A stretch of 64,000 nt of DNA, taken from assembly GCA_002104905.1 (NCBI GenBank), contig MCFE01000236.1, positions 1 through 64,000 of the forward strand, given 5' to 3'. The position numbers and the translations under genes were made by a program. The notes below the pieces were generated by a model. That model made no database searches, had not been told where the DNA came from, and saw nothing but the letters and a program-made list of their open reading frames with translations. Shown here piece after piece: positions 1-11,720 of this stretch; positions within the stretch are counted from its first letter, which is position 1, and the number at the start of each line of letters is the position of its first letter. This stretch comes from Basidiobolus meristosporus CBS 931.73 (lineage: Eukaryota > Basidiobolomycota > Basidiobolomycetes > Basidiobolales > Basidiobolaceae).

Positions 1-190
1 CTATATTTCCACAAATGAATTGCTGGATTTCGCCAAATATGTAAATATAAGGTAGCATAGGTTACTGAAGTATATTGAGTACGTTTAGTGTCAAAGTGCT
101 TGGTTATCTTGGAGTAGAAAGGTTTAAAAAGGGTTCTCAGGTGATCTATTTCCTGAAGTCTTACAGATAATATATCATGCTGGTAATACT

Positions 191-2693
191 TTAGAGTTTA
201 GAAGCAGTTGCTTCCTTGCCAGCACTTTCGGTGCAACGACCCTCCTTTAGACGGGCCTCCATTTTGCTCAGCTCTTCTTTCAACTCATTCGGAAAATGTT
301 CACCAAAGATCGAGAAGTATTCCCTATTCTCCTGTACTTGATTTGCGAAAGAATCCCGATTGACGCTCAAGAGCTCTGACATCACTTCAGGGGTCGCTTC
401 TTTTTCAATTCCTGAAAGGTCTAGTGATGTGGGTTTGGGAAGATATCCAATGGCTGTTGCCTGAGCCTCAGATTCAGGGTTTTCGATGCGTTCGACAATC
501 CACTTTAGAACTCTAAATTGAGGCAAGTGTAAATAATACACGAAATATGAAAAGTAGATCGGATTCCTTCTCTGACCGTGAATTGTCCCCAAAGCCTGGC
601 CAAAGGAATTTTCCATTTGATCCTTTGCGGAACCAATTTACATGAAAGATCGCCGGAAGCTGTGTTGGATCAGGTACGGATTTTCCAAGTGTAATCCAGT
701 GCCTAGTAGAATAGAGGGCTCGATTATTGGATTCTTTCCAAGCTGTTGAAGGCTAACCACTTACTTGAAGTAGTCACCCATATTGTATCCACAGAACGGT
801 AACATTGCAAATGGATCATGCCTTACTCTCCCAATATCAGTACCTTCAGCAGCAGCCGTCTTTTCACTCGCTACACATGCTCCCAACAAGACACCATGAT
901 TCCAATTCAAAGCTTGGAACACTAGTGGGATCGTGTGCTCACGCCTACCTCCGAAAATGATAGCGGAGATGGGAACACCATTTGGGTCTTCCCAGCGTGG
1001 GTCTTTTACTGGGCATTGGGATATGGATGCCGTAAAACGTGAATTCGAATGCGCTAATGGCTCTTTGCGTACCGGTTCCACATCGCTCTTTTCCCATTCT
1101 ACACCACGCCAATCAATTATTTTACCAGAAGGAGGCTGTTTAGTCATTCCTTCCCACCAGACATCGCCATCTTCTGTCAACGCTACATTCGTGAATATGG
1201 TATTGCTGCGTATAGTTTCCATCGCATTAGGGTTGGTTGAGCTAGAAGTACCAGGTGCTACTCCGAAAAACCCAGCCTCAGGATTTATTGCATACAGACG
1301 AGAGTCCTTTTCGTTGATTCTCATCCAGGCAATATCGTCACCTATCGTTTCTATCTTCCATCCAGGTAAGGCTGGTTCCATCATTGCTAGATTAGTTTTT
1401 CCACACGCGCTAAAAGCGAATAAAGGCATCAATAACGATCCAGACCATGTCTCGTCTGTGGATTTACCTGGGGAAAGCGGCTGCAACATAATACTTCTTT
1501 CCCTCGGGGCTCGTTAATCCTAAGATTAGCATATGCTCCGCCAATGTTCCTTCGTCCCTTGACATTACTGAAGCGATACGTAGAGCGAGGCATTTTTTGC
1601 CCAATAGAGAATTGCCCCCATACCTATGTATGCACTGTAAATTTCTACTCGAAGAGACACATTGTATTTCTAAATACCCTGAACCGAAGCTCCAGATTTC
1701 TCTTGTTTCGGGGAAGTGGACTACTTTACGCTCTGGAATATTACAAGGCCAAAGAGAATCCTCTTTGCCATTTGGAAGTGGACATCCCACTGAATGTATA
1801 CATGGAACGAAGTCTCCATTATCTCCTAGCTGATCCAAAACTTTACTGCCCATACGAGTCATTATGCGCATGTTGGCCACAACAAACGGCGAATCCGTAA
1901 TTTGAACACCTATTCTCGCTAAAGGCGATCCGATGGGACCCATGCTGAACGGTATCACATACATCGTGCGCCCTTCATCACAACCATAACCTCATTAAAT
2001 CGGGATGAAGTACGAGCAGAGATCGACATGTTTTGCTTACCCTCCATGCATCCATTGAAGTTTTTCGCCAACTTGGCTCTCATGTCCTCGGGATTGACCC
2101 AATTGTTTGTGGGGCTGAAATGTGCAAGCAGATACTTTAGCGACAAGTATACAGCATATGATTCTAGGGATCTCACAAACCCAGCATCCTCTTGGTTCTT
2201 CGAGCATATAAATGTGGAATCCTCTGCTCTAGCAACATCAGCCGGATCCGTGCGAGTTAAGTATGAGTTTGGTCGTTTAGATGCATTCAATGGTATCATG
2301 ACTCCGCGCTTGACTAATGAGTCAACCAGAGTCTTATACTCTTTTTCTGAGCCATCAACCCAATGAACCTTGGACGGCTTTAGTATTCTCTCATGTTTCG
2401 AGACCCATTCTTTGAGTTTTTGATTGCCACCAGTATAGTAAGTGCGGAGAAATTTGGAATGTAGTGATCGACGACCCTGAATTCTAGTGGGCTTTGTTGA
2501 TCGAATCATCCCACAAGATAATGGTTAACAGCAGCCGCAAATCTCGATGATTAAAGGACGTACTTACCACTACTCCCCTTGGCATGCTTGAATGCAGGCT
2601 TACTGGAACGATATTCCTGGAACTTTCCTGTTACTAATGAAGGCTTCAAGATGGCATACAGAGCACCTGGAGGACCTACCTTAAACGCAGCAT
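191..2693 (-). CDS. PCK: GTP-dependent phosphoenolpyruvate carboxykinase, probably mitochondrial
   Basis: Converts oxaloacetate and GTP to phosphoenolpyruvate, GDP and CO2, the entry step of gluconeogenesis. The spliced protein shows the GTP-PEPCK signatures: [35 protein letters not shown], the P-loop with reactive cysteine [42 protein letters not shown] and FHVNWFRKG...[15 protein letters not shown]. Introns that restore these motifs run about 2040-1973, within 1700-1640, about 1478-1440, about 765-690 and about 590-500. The N-terminus was built from a 14-nt exon (2693-2680), a 49-nt exon (2616-2568) and an exon from 2476; phases match and give a basic, acid-free leader starting MLRLR, typical of a mitochondrial presequence. 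A later ATG at 2509 would give another basic leader ([11 protein letters not shown]). The ATP-type enzyme of yeasts is unrelated in sequence. Family certain; N-terminus probable. Confidence 0.93.
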
Positions 2694-4993
2694 TTTGGGT
2701 TTCACAGTACTGTAAATACGATAACAAACAAATGATCGTTCGAGGAGAGCAGGCTATGGCTGAACAGGTTGATATTTGTACAATAAAATGTAGACCAACT
2801 TTCTTTGCTTATGGTGACAAAGGCTCTGCGTAGTCCTGTGTCAGCCGAGATAGTGGGTTGAAAGAAAGAGGAAAGGAAGAGAGAGAGTTCTGACTTGGAT
2901 GCGTTGGCTGTGAAAGACCCGCACGACCTATTTATTCAATTATGAAAGCGAAACCCTAGCCCATTAAATCAATCGAATTCCGGAATACAAAGAATATCGG
3001 CAACCCAAGGACATGTCTCCTACCTTTCAACAGATATTTGGAGTGAATTGAATGTCTCTCTATTTTCGTTGGGCGTAAGGTTAGGAAGAAATCGGAGAAA
3101 TGCAGTGTAGATTAGGCGAGAGGCGAATTTGGCCTGATTCACCAGGGAACACAACGTGTGCGTGTGTGCGGATGCCATTTGAATGGGAGAATATCCAGCA
3201 GTGGGTTTAGGCTCAGCCTTGGGTACATTCCCGTTTTGGAGTGCAGCCACTTTGATGCACCGGATGATTCATTTCACAAGGCTACGCATCAACAGTCAGG
3301 GAAACATTGAGTGGTACATGTGAAGAATTATCACGAGGTGGGAAATAGCATTCGGACCTATGCAGTATGGTGCCTTCAAAAAATACTAATTTGAGCAGAT
3401 AATAACGGATTAAACTCAGGGGATTATCACCAATGCTCTAGTGATGTAAAAGGGGTCTGTTAGTAGCTGATGTTCAATGGATCACATCGTTGTCATATGA
3501 TTCCAAGACAGGACGATTAGTCTTTGGAATACCACAAATGAATTTGTCATATAAGGTACCGTCGAAAGGGGCTACGAGTAGGATGGCGGACGGATAGATA
3601 TTGGACTGGTCTTAATTGTGAGAAGGGATGAACAATTCTACACGGGGTGTTTCGACTGGCATAGATGAGTGGTGAGAGTATTGCCAAATCTCGCCACATT
3701 CCTTTCACGATGCGGACACCAAGCGTGTGTTGGATGACCGATGGGCCATGATTGGTAAACAAATGTCTTTATTGATCATGTCACCTTCGGAGTTCCGATT
3801 TTGTGCTTCAAAGGCCACTGATTATCTGATCCTTAGCACATTCAGGAATTCATTTTAAAAATACATAGTGCGTACCCTGCTGTTGTTCTGATTAAACCCT
3901 GGTTTCTTGGGAAATAAAAGCAGCGGTCACACCTTGGAGACACATGAAAATAGCAGATCCGCACTATTGTCTGACATCCCAAAGCAAGCCGATGTGAATG
4001 GACAAACAAGGTAGCTGATTTCAGGCATACTTCGCTCTGCAATGGAATGAATTCGCGATCGCTAGGATTTGATCCTCCTATAGGAGCCATCCTAAGGCGT
4101 CTGGTATTGACCCAATCCTCCGACATGTTAAGTGTCACGGTATTGGTAGGCTAATACTACTTCTGATCATCGACTTCGTGCAACCGGCTATGCTACTAAG
4201 GAAACTTCCATCCACAAAAGAAGTCAAAGACTGAGGGGTCTTCCCAACCCAAGCTGGATTGCATTCTTTCCCTGATGAAGCAGTCGTGCAATGGTTGATG
4301 CTAGACCACTCGTCTTACTCACCCTTCACGATACCAAGTCCAGGCTTCAAGAAGAGGGTCTACGCGGTGTCTTTTCTTGATTAACCAACACTTCCTACCC
4401 GCTTTGCTAGGTGAATCCTAGGGTTCGAGGCTGTATAGCTTCACAAAGTTTCTTTATTACGTTATATGCTGCTTTTCTCGGTGTAGATCCTAACTAGTGT
4501 TTTGTGATTCTGCGTAACCCTTGGCTGCTTGGAAATTCTATACTTGATTGTTCTTGTCAGGGTTACCTTCGCACTACGTTAAAGGGACGGTTAGCAATAA
4601 GAAAACCAAACTTGACTTGACAGACTCGAAAGCAAATAGTGCGTTTTTCACATTTATCATATATTCATTGTGGATCTGCGAAAGAGGGTACAAGTTTCAT
4701 AGTAATATTTTTCTTTTCTTTCCTACACACAACCTCTCGATACACGTTGGAGCTCGACTTTAGACTTCATCCAAGCTTTTGCCAAGAGAGATGAGACAAC
4801 AAGTTTCGCCTATTGGTTGAATTCTGGTCAAATCAATCGAATGTTTTCCGAACAGTATAATAAAATAGAAGCCCATTTCTCGGACTGGTGACGTGAATCT
4901 CGTGTATTGATGTTTATACATGAATTAATTGCTGTTTGCGCCTGATTTCTTAATATTATTTAGTTATCGTAATTCTCAACTCTAATTCTTAAA
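2694..4993. other. Intergenic region between divergent PEPCK and DUF2433 genes
   Basis: About 2.3 kb that must hold the PEPCK promoter and 5' leader on the left and the promoter of the + strand gene on the right. A minus-strand open stretch at 3020-3250 begins with GTG and shows no recognisable family. A minus-strand open stretch at 3842-4138 is also unrecognised. I see no tRNA, repeat or mobile element. Confidence 0.5.
2928..2936 (-). promoter_or_regulatory. TATA-like element of the PEPCK gene
   Basis: AATAAATAG on the minus strand, about 235 bp before the proposed PEPCK ATG, followed about 35 bp downstream by a CT-rich stretch (about 2895-2865) that looks like a fungal transcription start region. 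Inference from sequence only. Confidence 0.4.
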
Positions 4994-7858
4994 ATGTCTG
5001 AGCAACAGAAAGCCAAAAATTTTCGCAAACCTTCGTTGAAGACAAGTCGAAATCCGAAATTTAGAGAGCAGTCCGAAGGCTCATTCACTCCGCAGTATGA
5101 TGCCACCAGTTGGCAGAATTGGTCAGCGAAAGGGAATTCGGAAATTTCTTCGGATGAGGTTGTATCGAGCATCATCAAAAGCCAACCCGACAAGCCCGTC
5201 GAAAGTAGTCTCACCCTTCAACACGTAAATCTTCTCGAGGGTACTAACGCGAACGTTTCAGATCTGAATTCTAGAAAGGAATCTATTAAAACACCGGATG
5301 GTCCACTTAACCACGGTTATTCATCGGATCAGAAGATTAGAAACACGATGCTACTTAGCACACAAGCAGGAAGGCTATTATGCGTTTCCAACATTAGAGG
5401 TGGGGCTGTCTGACTCTACATCATACACCTTTAAAAGCGTACTAATCTCTCCACCGTTTGATCTATACAGGCAATTACTCTTTCCTTAATCAGCTAATAA
5501 AAAGCCACGAGGCTGTAGCAGTTTTACACTGTGGAGAATTCGGAATTCACGGTAACTACCTTCAGTAAAGTCTTTTTCACCCAAGGTAACCAACATGGAA
5601 ACTTTAGATACCGAGAGCTATGCTCGAATGTCAGAGAGGTAGAGAACGCCTATGTTGCGATGCTATGGCCTGACAATAGATATTAAACCATTTGTCTCCT
5701 CAGCTCCTTACGGAGCGTTATCAAGTATAGTCCGTTACTGTCCAAAGAAGACAAAGCGGAATTAAACAATCTGCCCATAGAAAGTCTGCGTAAGCAGCCA
5801 GCCTGTCTCGGGCTCTCGCAATTTCCCGCCGCACTCTCCGGTGCATTCAAATTTGATGCACCTGTCTTCACAATTCATGGTGTTCACGAAGACCCTGCTG
5901 TTCTACGCAAATTGCTTGACGAGACGATCACCATCCCACAATTACATATTTTACACTGTGGAGGTAGCAACACGCTCGAGATCGGTGGGAATAGAATCCG
6001 CTTGTTGGGAATTTCTGGCGACTATTCACCTCAACAATTATTTGCCCCCGAACGTAAAGTCCAAATCCAATTACTCTCACGTAAATGCGTGTGGTCATGT
6101 GCACTAACATTCTCTTAGGTCAAACTAGCGACTTATTCGTCAATCTTGTTCGAATTGGAAAGCTTATGGAGACCGCACAAAAGGTAATGCTACCAGAATC
6201 CCTTCATCTCACCAAGCAAGCTCACTGATTATTTTATCAGGTCTATGACCCATCTGAGGTTCGAATCCTGATGATGACGGCCTCGCCAACCAAGCATACC
6301 GTTTTAGCACAACTGGCACACACACTCAACGTAATTATATTCCCACTCGATTTCAATGCAAACCCATCTAGATATTAACCTGTCCCCAGGCGGACTACAC
6401 TATTGCCCCAGAAGAATCTGCCCAGTATTGCATAAGCTATAACGAGACATCAACCTTGTCAGATCCTAAAGCTTATCACGAGAAACTGATCAAAGCCCGC
6501 TCAGCCTTAATGGGGCTATGGGAAAAGGCACGCGTGGACATCGAGAAGGATTATAGGTAACCATCACTCCCAATACTTCGCCTGGCTCAACAGTGTGCTA
6601 ATCTTATCTCCCCATCAGCTCCCAAGAAATTCAATGGATCAAGCATGGCCTATCCGCCTTGAATGATCTTCCCGAAACCGAAAGTCTCTTGGAACGCTTT
6701 TGGGCGTTTGGGTTGCCCGAACTGACGAAGGGGTCTTTGATTTTGGACATTTCGGATGGCTTCATCGCTGCCGAAACCAAATCCACAGGTAAGTTTCGGT
6801 CACAATCTGTAGATTTCAATGTGTACTCACGCTTCCTTCAAAGGCATATATTTTGGACATCGTCTGAAGAATGCTTTCATGCTGAAGCCCAAGGATTCTG
6901 CTATTAGCAACGTTGTTACCAACGGGATTCAAAAACCAAGTAATGCGACAGCGAACCATTTAATTAACCTCTCCACATCGGCTAATGATCTATGTGCCTT
7001 CTAGTGGACAACGAGGTTTCGAAGCCGACTTTGAACCTCCAAAATGAACCCGTATCGGTTGCATCTACCGACCTTAATGGAGGCGCCCCAAAACAAGAGA
7101 ATAACGCTACAACCGAAGAGCAGAAGGGAATTTCCAGCTGGGATGATGTTGTGGCGGACGAAGTGGGTCAAATGAACTGGGATGAGCCAGTATTTGATGG
7201 GCCGATGAACTGGGATGAGGATTTGCCAGAAAACATCTCAAAAGGCCACATGATAGATTGGAGTGAAGATGTGTACGAGGAAAATGGCAGCTGGGTCGAC
7301 TTGAACCCTCCAAGTGGTACCACTGCTGCTTCTGTAGATCCCGTACCGGCAAAACTCGGCGCGGATGATGCGACGAAGAGCAACAAGCTAGGAATGGGAG
7401 CCAGCGCGAGCGTTTGGGCAGACTCGGAGACTGCAAAATCAAGCACCACATCTTCTGGGGAGCCTTACACGCTGTGGGTTGGTGGATTTAACAAAATTCC
7501 GTATACTGAAGAGGATGTGAAGAGCATCTTCGGAAGTTTGCGGAATTCAATCAGCCAAGTGAAATTGGTGCACGATCGTCACACTGGACAACAACGAGCA
7601 TTCTGCTTTGTTGATTTCAAGGATGCCGATAGCATGGAACGCGGACATAGAAAAGATGGATGTGAATGGAACAACGGCATTCTGAAGATCAACAGAGCTG
7701 AACACCGTGAACAAACCTTTAGCCGACCTCGCGTACAAGCCAACACATCCCGACGAACTGATGGACATTATGACGATACTGATCCCTCCAGGACATCATA
7801 CCGAGGACGTGGAAGATCGAGAGGTCGTGGTAGAGGTCGTAACTTCTCATTCGACTGA
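4994..7858 (+). CDS. DUF2433 calcineurin-like phosphoesterase-related protein with C-terminal RRM
   Basis: Multi-exon gene encoding a fungal-specific family: an N-terminal metallophosphoesterase-like fold (DUF2433) followed by a linker, an RNA recognition motif and an RG-rich tail. Splicing gives LLCVSNIRGNYSFLNQL, then HCGEFGIHDTESYARMSE, then KYSPLLSKEDK, VFTIHGVHEDP, RLLGISGDYS and SDLFVNLVRIGKLM, all in the order I know from ascomycete homologues. The RRM starts at YTLWVGGFNKIPYTEEDVK and includes RAFCFVDFKD; the protein ends in repeated RG dipeptides. A small intron at about 6941-7003 (GTAATG to TTCTAG) removes an in-frame stop and joins the phosphoesterase half to the RRM half. Positions normally occupied by metal-binding aspartates are N (SNIRGN) and E (CGEFG), so phosphatase activity is doubtful. 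An RNA-linked role is inferred from the RRM and RGG tail. Confidence 0.82.
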
Positions 7859-9045
7859 AGGCTGCACACCACCTGCGTACGCATCAACCATTTTCATCGT
7901 TTCTCCTGTGTAGTTATCACTCAAATCTACGCTTATTTCGATCCTGGAGTCTGATCCTTGCAATACTTGAATTTATCAATCATTCATTAAATTTAACAAT
8001 TTTCCAACCTCGAAACGGATGAAAACACATCAATCTGACATCTACAAGAATAGATCCATTAAATTGACATGCTGTATAGGCCAGCGGTCATTCATTCATC
8101 TGGAATCATTTGTCTAACTGATCTAAATAAATCCCGACTTATTTTTACATCAAAACCCAGACGCATCGAATCCAGACCTGGAACATCAACAGTGCCACTT
8201 CGATTAGCGACTACTGCAATAACTGACCGCTCCAATGCCAAACCCAGCATGGCAAACTTCTAGCTGGTGCTCCAGCTGGGAAAGCTGGCTTTGCCACCAC
8301 CCCCAAATTGAACCAAGACCACATCTTTTTCTTGTTTGGAGCAACCAGCTGTGCTGCCCGCCATGTATTTTCGTGTAGATTTCGTGCGACCTGGAAGCCA
8401 CGTCATAAATCGCTAAGATGAATCTACCGCCGCGACATTCATGTATGGATACATTGTAAACTATAATCTACGGTAGATAACCACACCATCACAGAAATTG
8501 ACCATCGTGCTGGCACTAGTTCCGTTTTACCAATCCGACCACAACTATGCTGGCACCATGCATCTGTAGGATCTGATGCATCATTCTTTGCCTGGTACCG
8601 AATTTGACAAGGTCGATAATGGTCACTCACTACTCTAAAATAGTACCACCTCACAATAATCAGCTGTTGGCTTATGACTTGTTCCTTCATGAGACGGTCA
8701 CTAGATAAGTATGAGACATTTTGTTGTGCCATGTTGCTTGGAGCTCATTCAAATTGATCTTACATCATGGCGTCCCACAGCGGGCTCTGGTCAATGGATT
8801 CAGTCGAACTAAAACAAACAAATTGTTGGATTCTTGATTAAGCCTGACAACCAACAAAATCATGAATAGTGAATTTTTTTTAGGACTCGCGCAGCACAAA
8901 AAAAAAGTGTTCGCTTCGTTCGTGCGCATCATCATTAGTAAAAATTCGAGGGGCGAGCGCCCTCACGTGATGGCACAAATACTCTATATTTGTCGAAAAG
9001 CAACTGCCAACCAATTCAACTTATTCAACTGGCACAAGGGTCGAA
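7859..9045. other. Intergenic region upstream of RAD23
   Basis: About 1.2 kb holding the 3' end of the preceding gene and the RAD23 promoter. Homopolymer runs of T and A flank a GC-rich patch at about 8870-8960, followed by a CACGTG site. No further gene recognised. Confidence 0.5.
8964..8969. promoter_or_regulatory. CACGTG palindrome in the RAD23 promoter
   Basis: CTCACGTGAT, 77 bp before the RAD23 ATG. CACGTG is the core bound by fungal bHLH factors such as Cbf1. The same core lies at a similar distance before RPL36 and the epimerase gene, which supports a promoter role. Confidence 0.4.
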
Positions 9046-10555
9046 ATGAAGCTTACTATCAAGACTTTACAGCAGAAACAATTTCAAATAGAGGTGGAGC
9101 CGGAGGATACGGTAAGGAACACCTCCTCTGTGACAAACAGCTCTCCATCCTAATTTAACCACCCTCTGTTGCTGGGAATCATCAGGTCTTGACTCTGAAG
9201 GGAAAAGTTGAACAAAGCCAAGGCTACCCAGTGGCCCAACAAAAACTGATTTTTTCGGGTATTTTTCTGTTTATTATCTTGCGTTGGCGCGTTCTGGAGC
9301 TAGCTCGATAGCTTACACATTCTTTTACGTTTCGAACCGCTACAGGCAAAATTTTGGTCGATGATAAGCTAGTTTCGGAATATAACGCCACTGAACGAGA
9401 TTTCATGGTCGTCATGGTGTCAAAGGTACCGGTAAATCATAATATTCCGTTCGAATTATAGTCTTCTGGCGAACCTATGTTAATTTTACTCTAGCCCAAG
9501 GCACAAGCTACTGCGTCGAATGCTACAGCTCCCACCCCGGCCACACCCGCCCCACCTGCTGTTCCAGTTCAAACCCCCCAAGCACCTACTCGAAATACCC
9601 AGCGCCAAGCCAATACCGAAGACAAACCCGATGATACACCAGCCCCCAAGCCAGTCTCTAACAGTCAGGAGGATACTATGGTAGACGAACAATTGGGTAT
9701 GACCTTCGAGAATGTGTTTATATTGATCAATCTTAAATAACCTTCATAACGCTATAGCCACTGGCCCTGAGTATGAAGCAGCTATCTCACATATGCTGGA
9801 GATGGGATTTGAACGAGAAAAGATTACGAGGGCCATGCGCGCCAGCTTCAACAATCCTGATAGAGCCGTAGAGTACTTGATGAACGTTCGTTTGGCTTTA
9901 AGTGTTCATCGTTGATTAGTAGAGGCCTAACCAGGTGTATCTTAGGGCATTCCGGAACAGCCTCAACGCGAGAATTTGCCTACCCACCTTCGTAATGACC
10001 CTCAGATATGTGATCCCTCCTCAATGCAATTTTAACACGCTACCCATGTTTTAGGTCAACCCCAAAACCTCTTCACTGCAGCAGCTGAACATGCAGCCGC
10101 TATGGAAGACCAAGATGAGGACGATGCTGACCTTTCGTTCCTAACTGGACAGCCACAATTCCAACAGTTGCGCCAACTGGTCCACCAGAACCCCGAGCTG
10201 CTTCAGCCCTTATTACAACAACTCGGGCAAGCCAATCCCGAACTTCTGCAATTGATCAACGAAAATCAGGATACCTTCTTCCAGCTATTGAGCGCGGACA
10301 ACGACGATATGGATGACGACGAAGACTACGACCCTGAAGATCCAGAAATGCAATACATCCATATTTCTCAGCAAGAGAAAGAAGCCATAGATAGGGTAGG
10401 TCCTTGGTAGAGTGACCAGGCTTGTCACGTAGCTAATCCATTTCTATCAGCTGGTTGCTTTAGGGTTCGACCGTGAGACCGCCACCGAGGCATATTTTGC
10501 CTGTGATAAAAACGAGGAGCTAGCGGCCAATTATTTGTTTGATAGTGGATTTTAA
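9046..10555 (+). CDS. RAD23: RAD23-type ubiquitin receptor / nucleotide excision repair factor
   Basis: Shuttles ubiquitinated proteins to the 26S proteasome and stabilises Rad4/XPC in nucleotide excision repair. All four family domains are present in order: an N-terminal ubiquitin-like domain beginning [18 protein letters not shown], a first UBA ([19 protein letters not shown]), a Sti1-like Rad4-binding domain ([20 protein letters not shown]) and a C-terminal UBA ([18 protein letters not shown]) ending at GlyPhe. The linker after the UbL is rich in Ala, Pro and Thr; an acidic run precedes the last UBA. Introns include about 9112-9185 (inside EDT|VLTL), about 9259-9346, and others near 9425-9495, 9696-9757, 9886-9945, 10003-10054 and 10396-10449. 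It is the only gene in the window with this architecture, and the assignment is secure. Confidence 0.95.
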
Positions 10556-10708
10556 ACCTCATACCTTCATAGCCACGCCACCCACCCCATTATGTAATCA
10601 TAAAACTTACCTGCAGTACGCCAATGACTTCAAGTTGAATTTTCTTCGATGTTCATCAGTGCTCACTAGTAAACGCAAGCGCCCTGCAGTTTCCCCATGC
10701 CACTGATC

Positions 10709-10714
10709 AATAAA
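10709..10714 (+). terminator. Poly(A) signal after RAD23
   Basis: AATAAA about 155 bp after the RAD23 stop codon. Position fits a fungal 3' end signal; the cleavage site is not determined. Confidence 0.35.
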
Positions 10715-11131
10715 ATCATAGATTACTTGATTCCTAATGGATCCTGTCTGTATTTACTAGTCGATATCGAGGATCGATCGGTGTGGCCCGCCTGGGTGGT
10801 CCAACTAGGCCAATAAATTCTCAACAAATCGGCCTCTAGTTACAGTTCAGCATCAGGTATTTTTTCAAACATTTGTATTCATTTAATCCGGTCCCAAGTG
10901 GCAAACGGCCATCCTCTTGGTTGAAGAAGGATTGGATGGCAGAAAAAAACCATCATCAGCGTCCGGATCTCGAACTCACAAAACAATCTCTAATCACCCA
11001 TAAGCGTACTCCCCTCTCGATTCTGACAAATAGCACTGGTTGTTGTTCATTGGAAGAAAGCTGCTTAAGAACATGGAACATGCGTGCCCGGAACGAAAAA
11101 TCAATGAAATGGTAAAAAAAATTCGCTCGAT

Positions 11132-11137
11132 CACGTG
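11132..11137. promoter_or_regulatory. CACGTG palindrome in the RPL36 promoter
   Basis: ATCACGTGAC flanked by A-tracts, 127 bp before the RPL36 start codon. See also the sites before RAD23 and the epimerase gene. Confidence 0.4.
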
Positions 11138-11263
11138 ACACGCAAAAAAAGGCTCCCCATGGTGGTTTGGAAGCTTTATGACCATGAGTGATGCCTCGTA
11201 GATTGCTCCTTCTCTTATTTCTTCTACGACGAAACGCATTTTTCGTTTGAAGAGTTGCTAAGC

Positions 11264-11672
11264 ATGGCCGTTACTCAAAAATCTGGAATCATCCTTGGTG
11301 CTAACCATGGTCACATCACCACTCGTCGTGAATTGAAGGTCAAGCCTTCCCACAAGAAGGGTGTAAGTAGTCGTAAATCAACTTAATGGATGGATAGGCG
11401 TAGCATCCGTGGATACCCCTACCTAGATCAATTGCTAATCCCGGTCGTTTCACTCTCAGGTTGCCTCCAAGCGCGTCAAGTTCGTCCGTGAAATCGTTCG
11501 CGAAGTTGCCGGATTCGCCCCATACGAGCGTCGTATCATGGAATTGTTGAAGAACTCCAAGGATAAGCGTGCCCGTAAGCTTGCCAAGAAGAGACTTGGT
11601 ACCTTCATCCGTGCCAAGGCTAAGGTCGAGGAGATGTCAAATGTTATCGCCGAGTCTCGTCGTGCTCATTAA
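11264..11672 (+). CDS. RPL36: 60S ribosomal protein eL36
   Basis: Component of the cytosolic large ribosomal subunit. Two exons (11264-11362 and 11460-11672) encode 103 residues, the normal length of the family. The protein reads [17 protein letters not shown] at the start, KVKPSHKKG at the splice junction and [20 protein letters not shown] then [15 protein letters not shown] in the second exon, all typical eL36 sequence, with many Arg and Lys for rRNA contact. The intron starts GTAAGT and ends CTCTCAG. An AATAAA lies 43 bp after the stop. Confidence 0.97.
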
Positions 11673-11714
11673 TTCCTTCTCTAACCTACCCCTTCGATAC
11701 ACTTCAAATTCAAA

Positions 11715-11720
11715 AATAAA
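11715..11720 (+). terminator. Poly(A) signal after RPL36
   Basis: AATAAA 43 bp after the stop codon. Confidence 0.5.

Larger units (their letters stand above)
10556..11263. other. Intergenic region with RPL36 promoter
   Basis: About 0.7 kb. An open stretch at 10873-11115 (+) has no recognisable family. The right part carries A-tracts around a CACGTG site, then a pyrimidine-leaning leader before the RPL36 ATG. Confidence 0.45.

Noticed and set aside
2579-2833. Plus-strand open reading frame opposite the PEPCK 5' end
   Set aside because: It overlaps the small PEPCK leader exons on the other strand and resembles no known protein.
3020-3250. Minus-strand open reading frame upstream of PEPCK
   Set aside because: Begins with GTG, has no recognisable family and lies in the likely PEPCK promoter region.
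4040-4110. Possible tRNA T-arm (GGATCAAATCC, minus strand)
   Set aside because: A local hairpin exists but no cloverleaf, anticodon arm or acceptor stem can be drawn around it.
10943-10977. B-box-like sequence (GAGTTCGAGATCC on the minus strand) followed by a T7 run, resembling a pol III gene end
   Set aside because: The T-arm does not pair, no A box or acceptor stem could be found upstream, and the match to the B-box consensus is partial.
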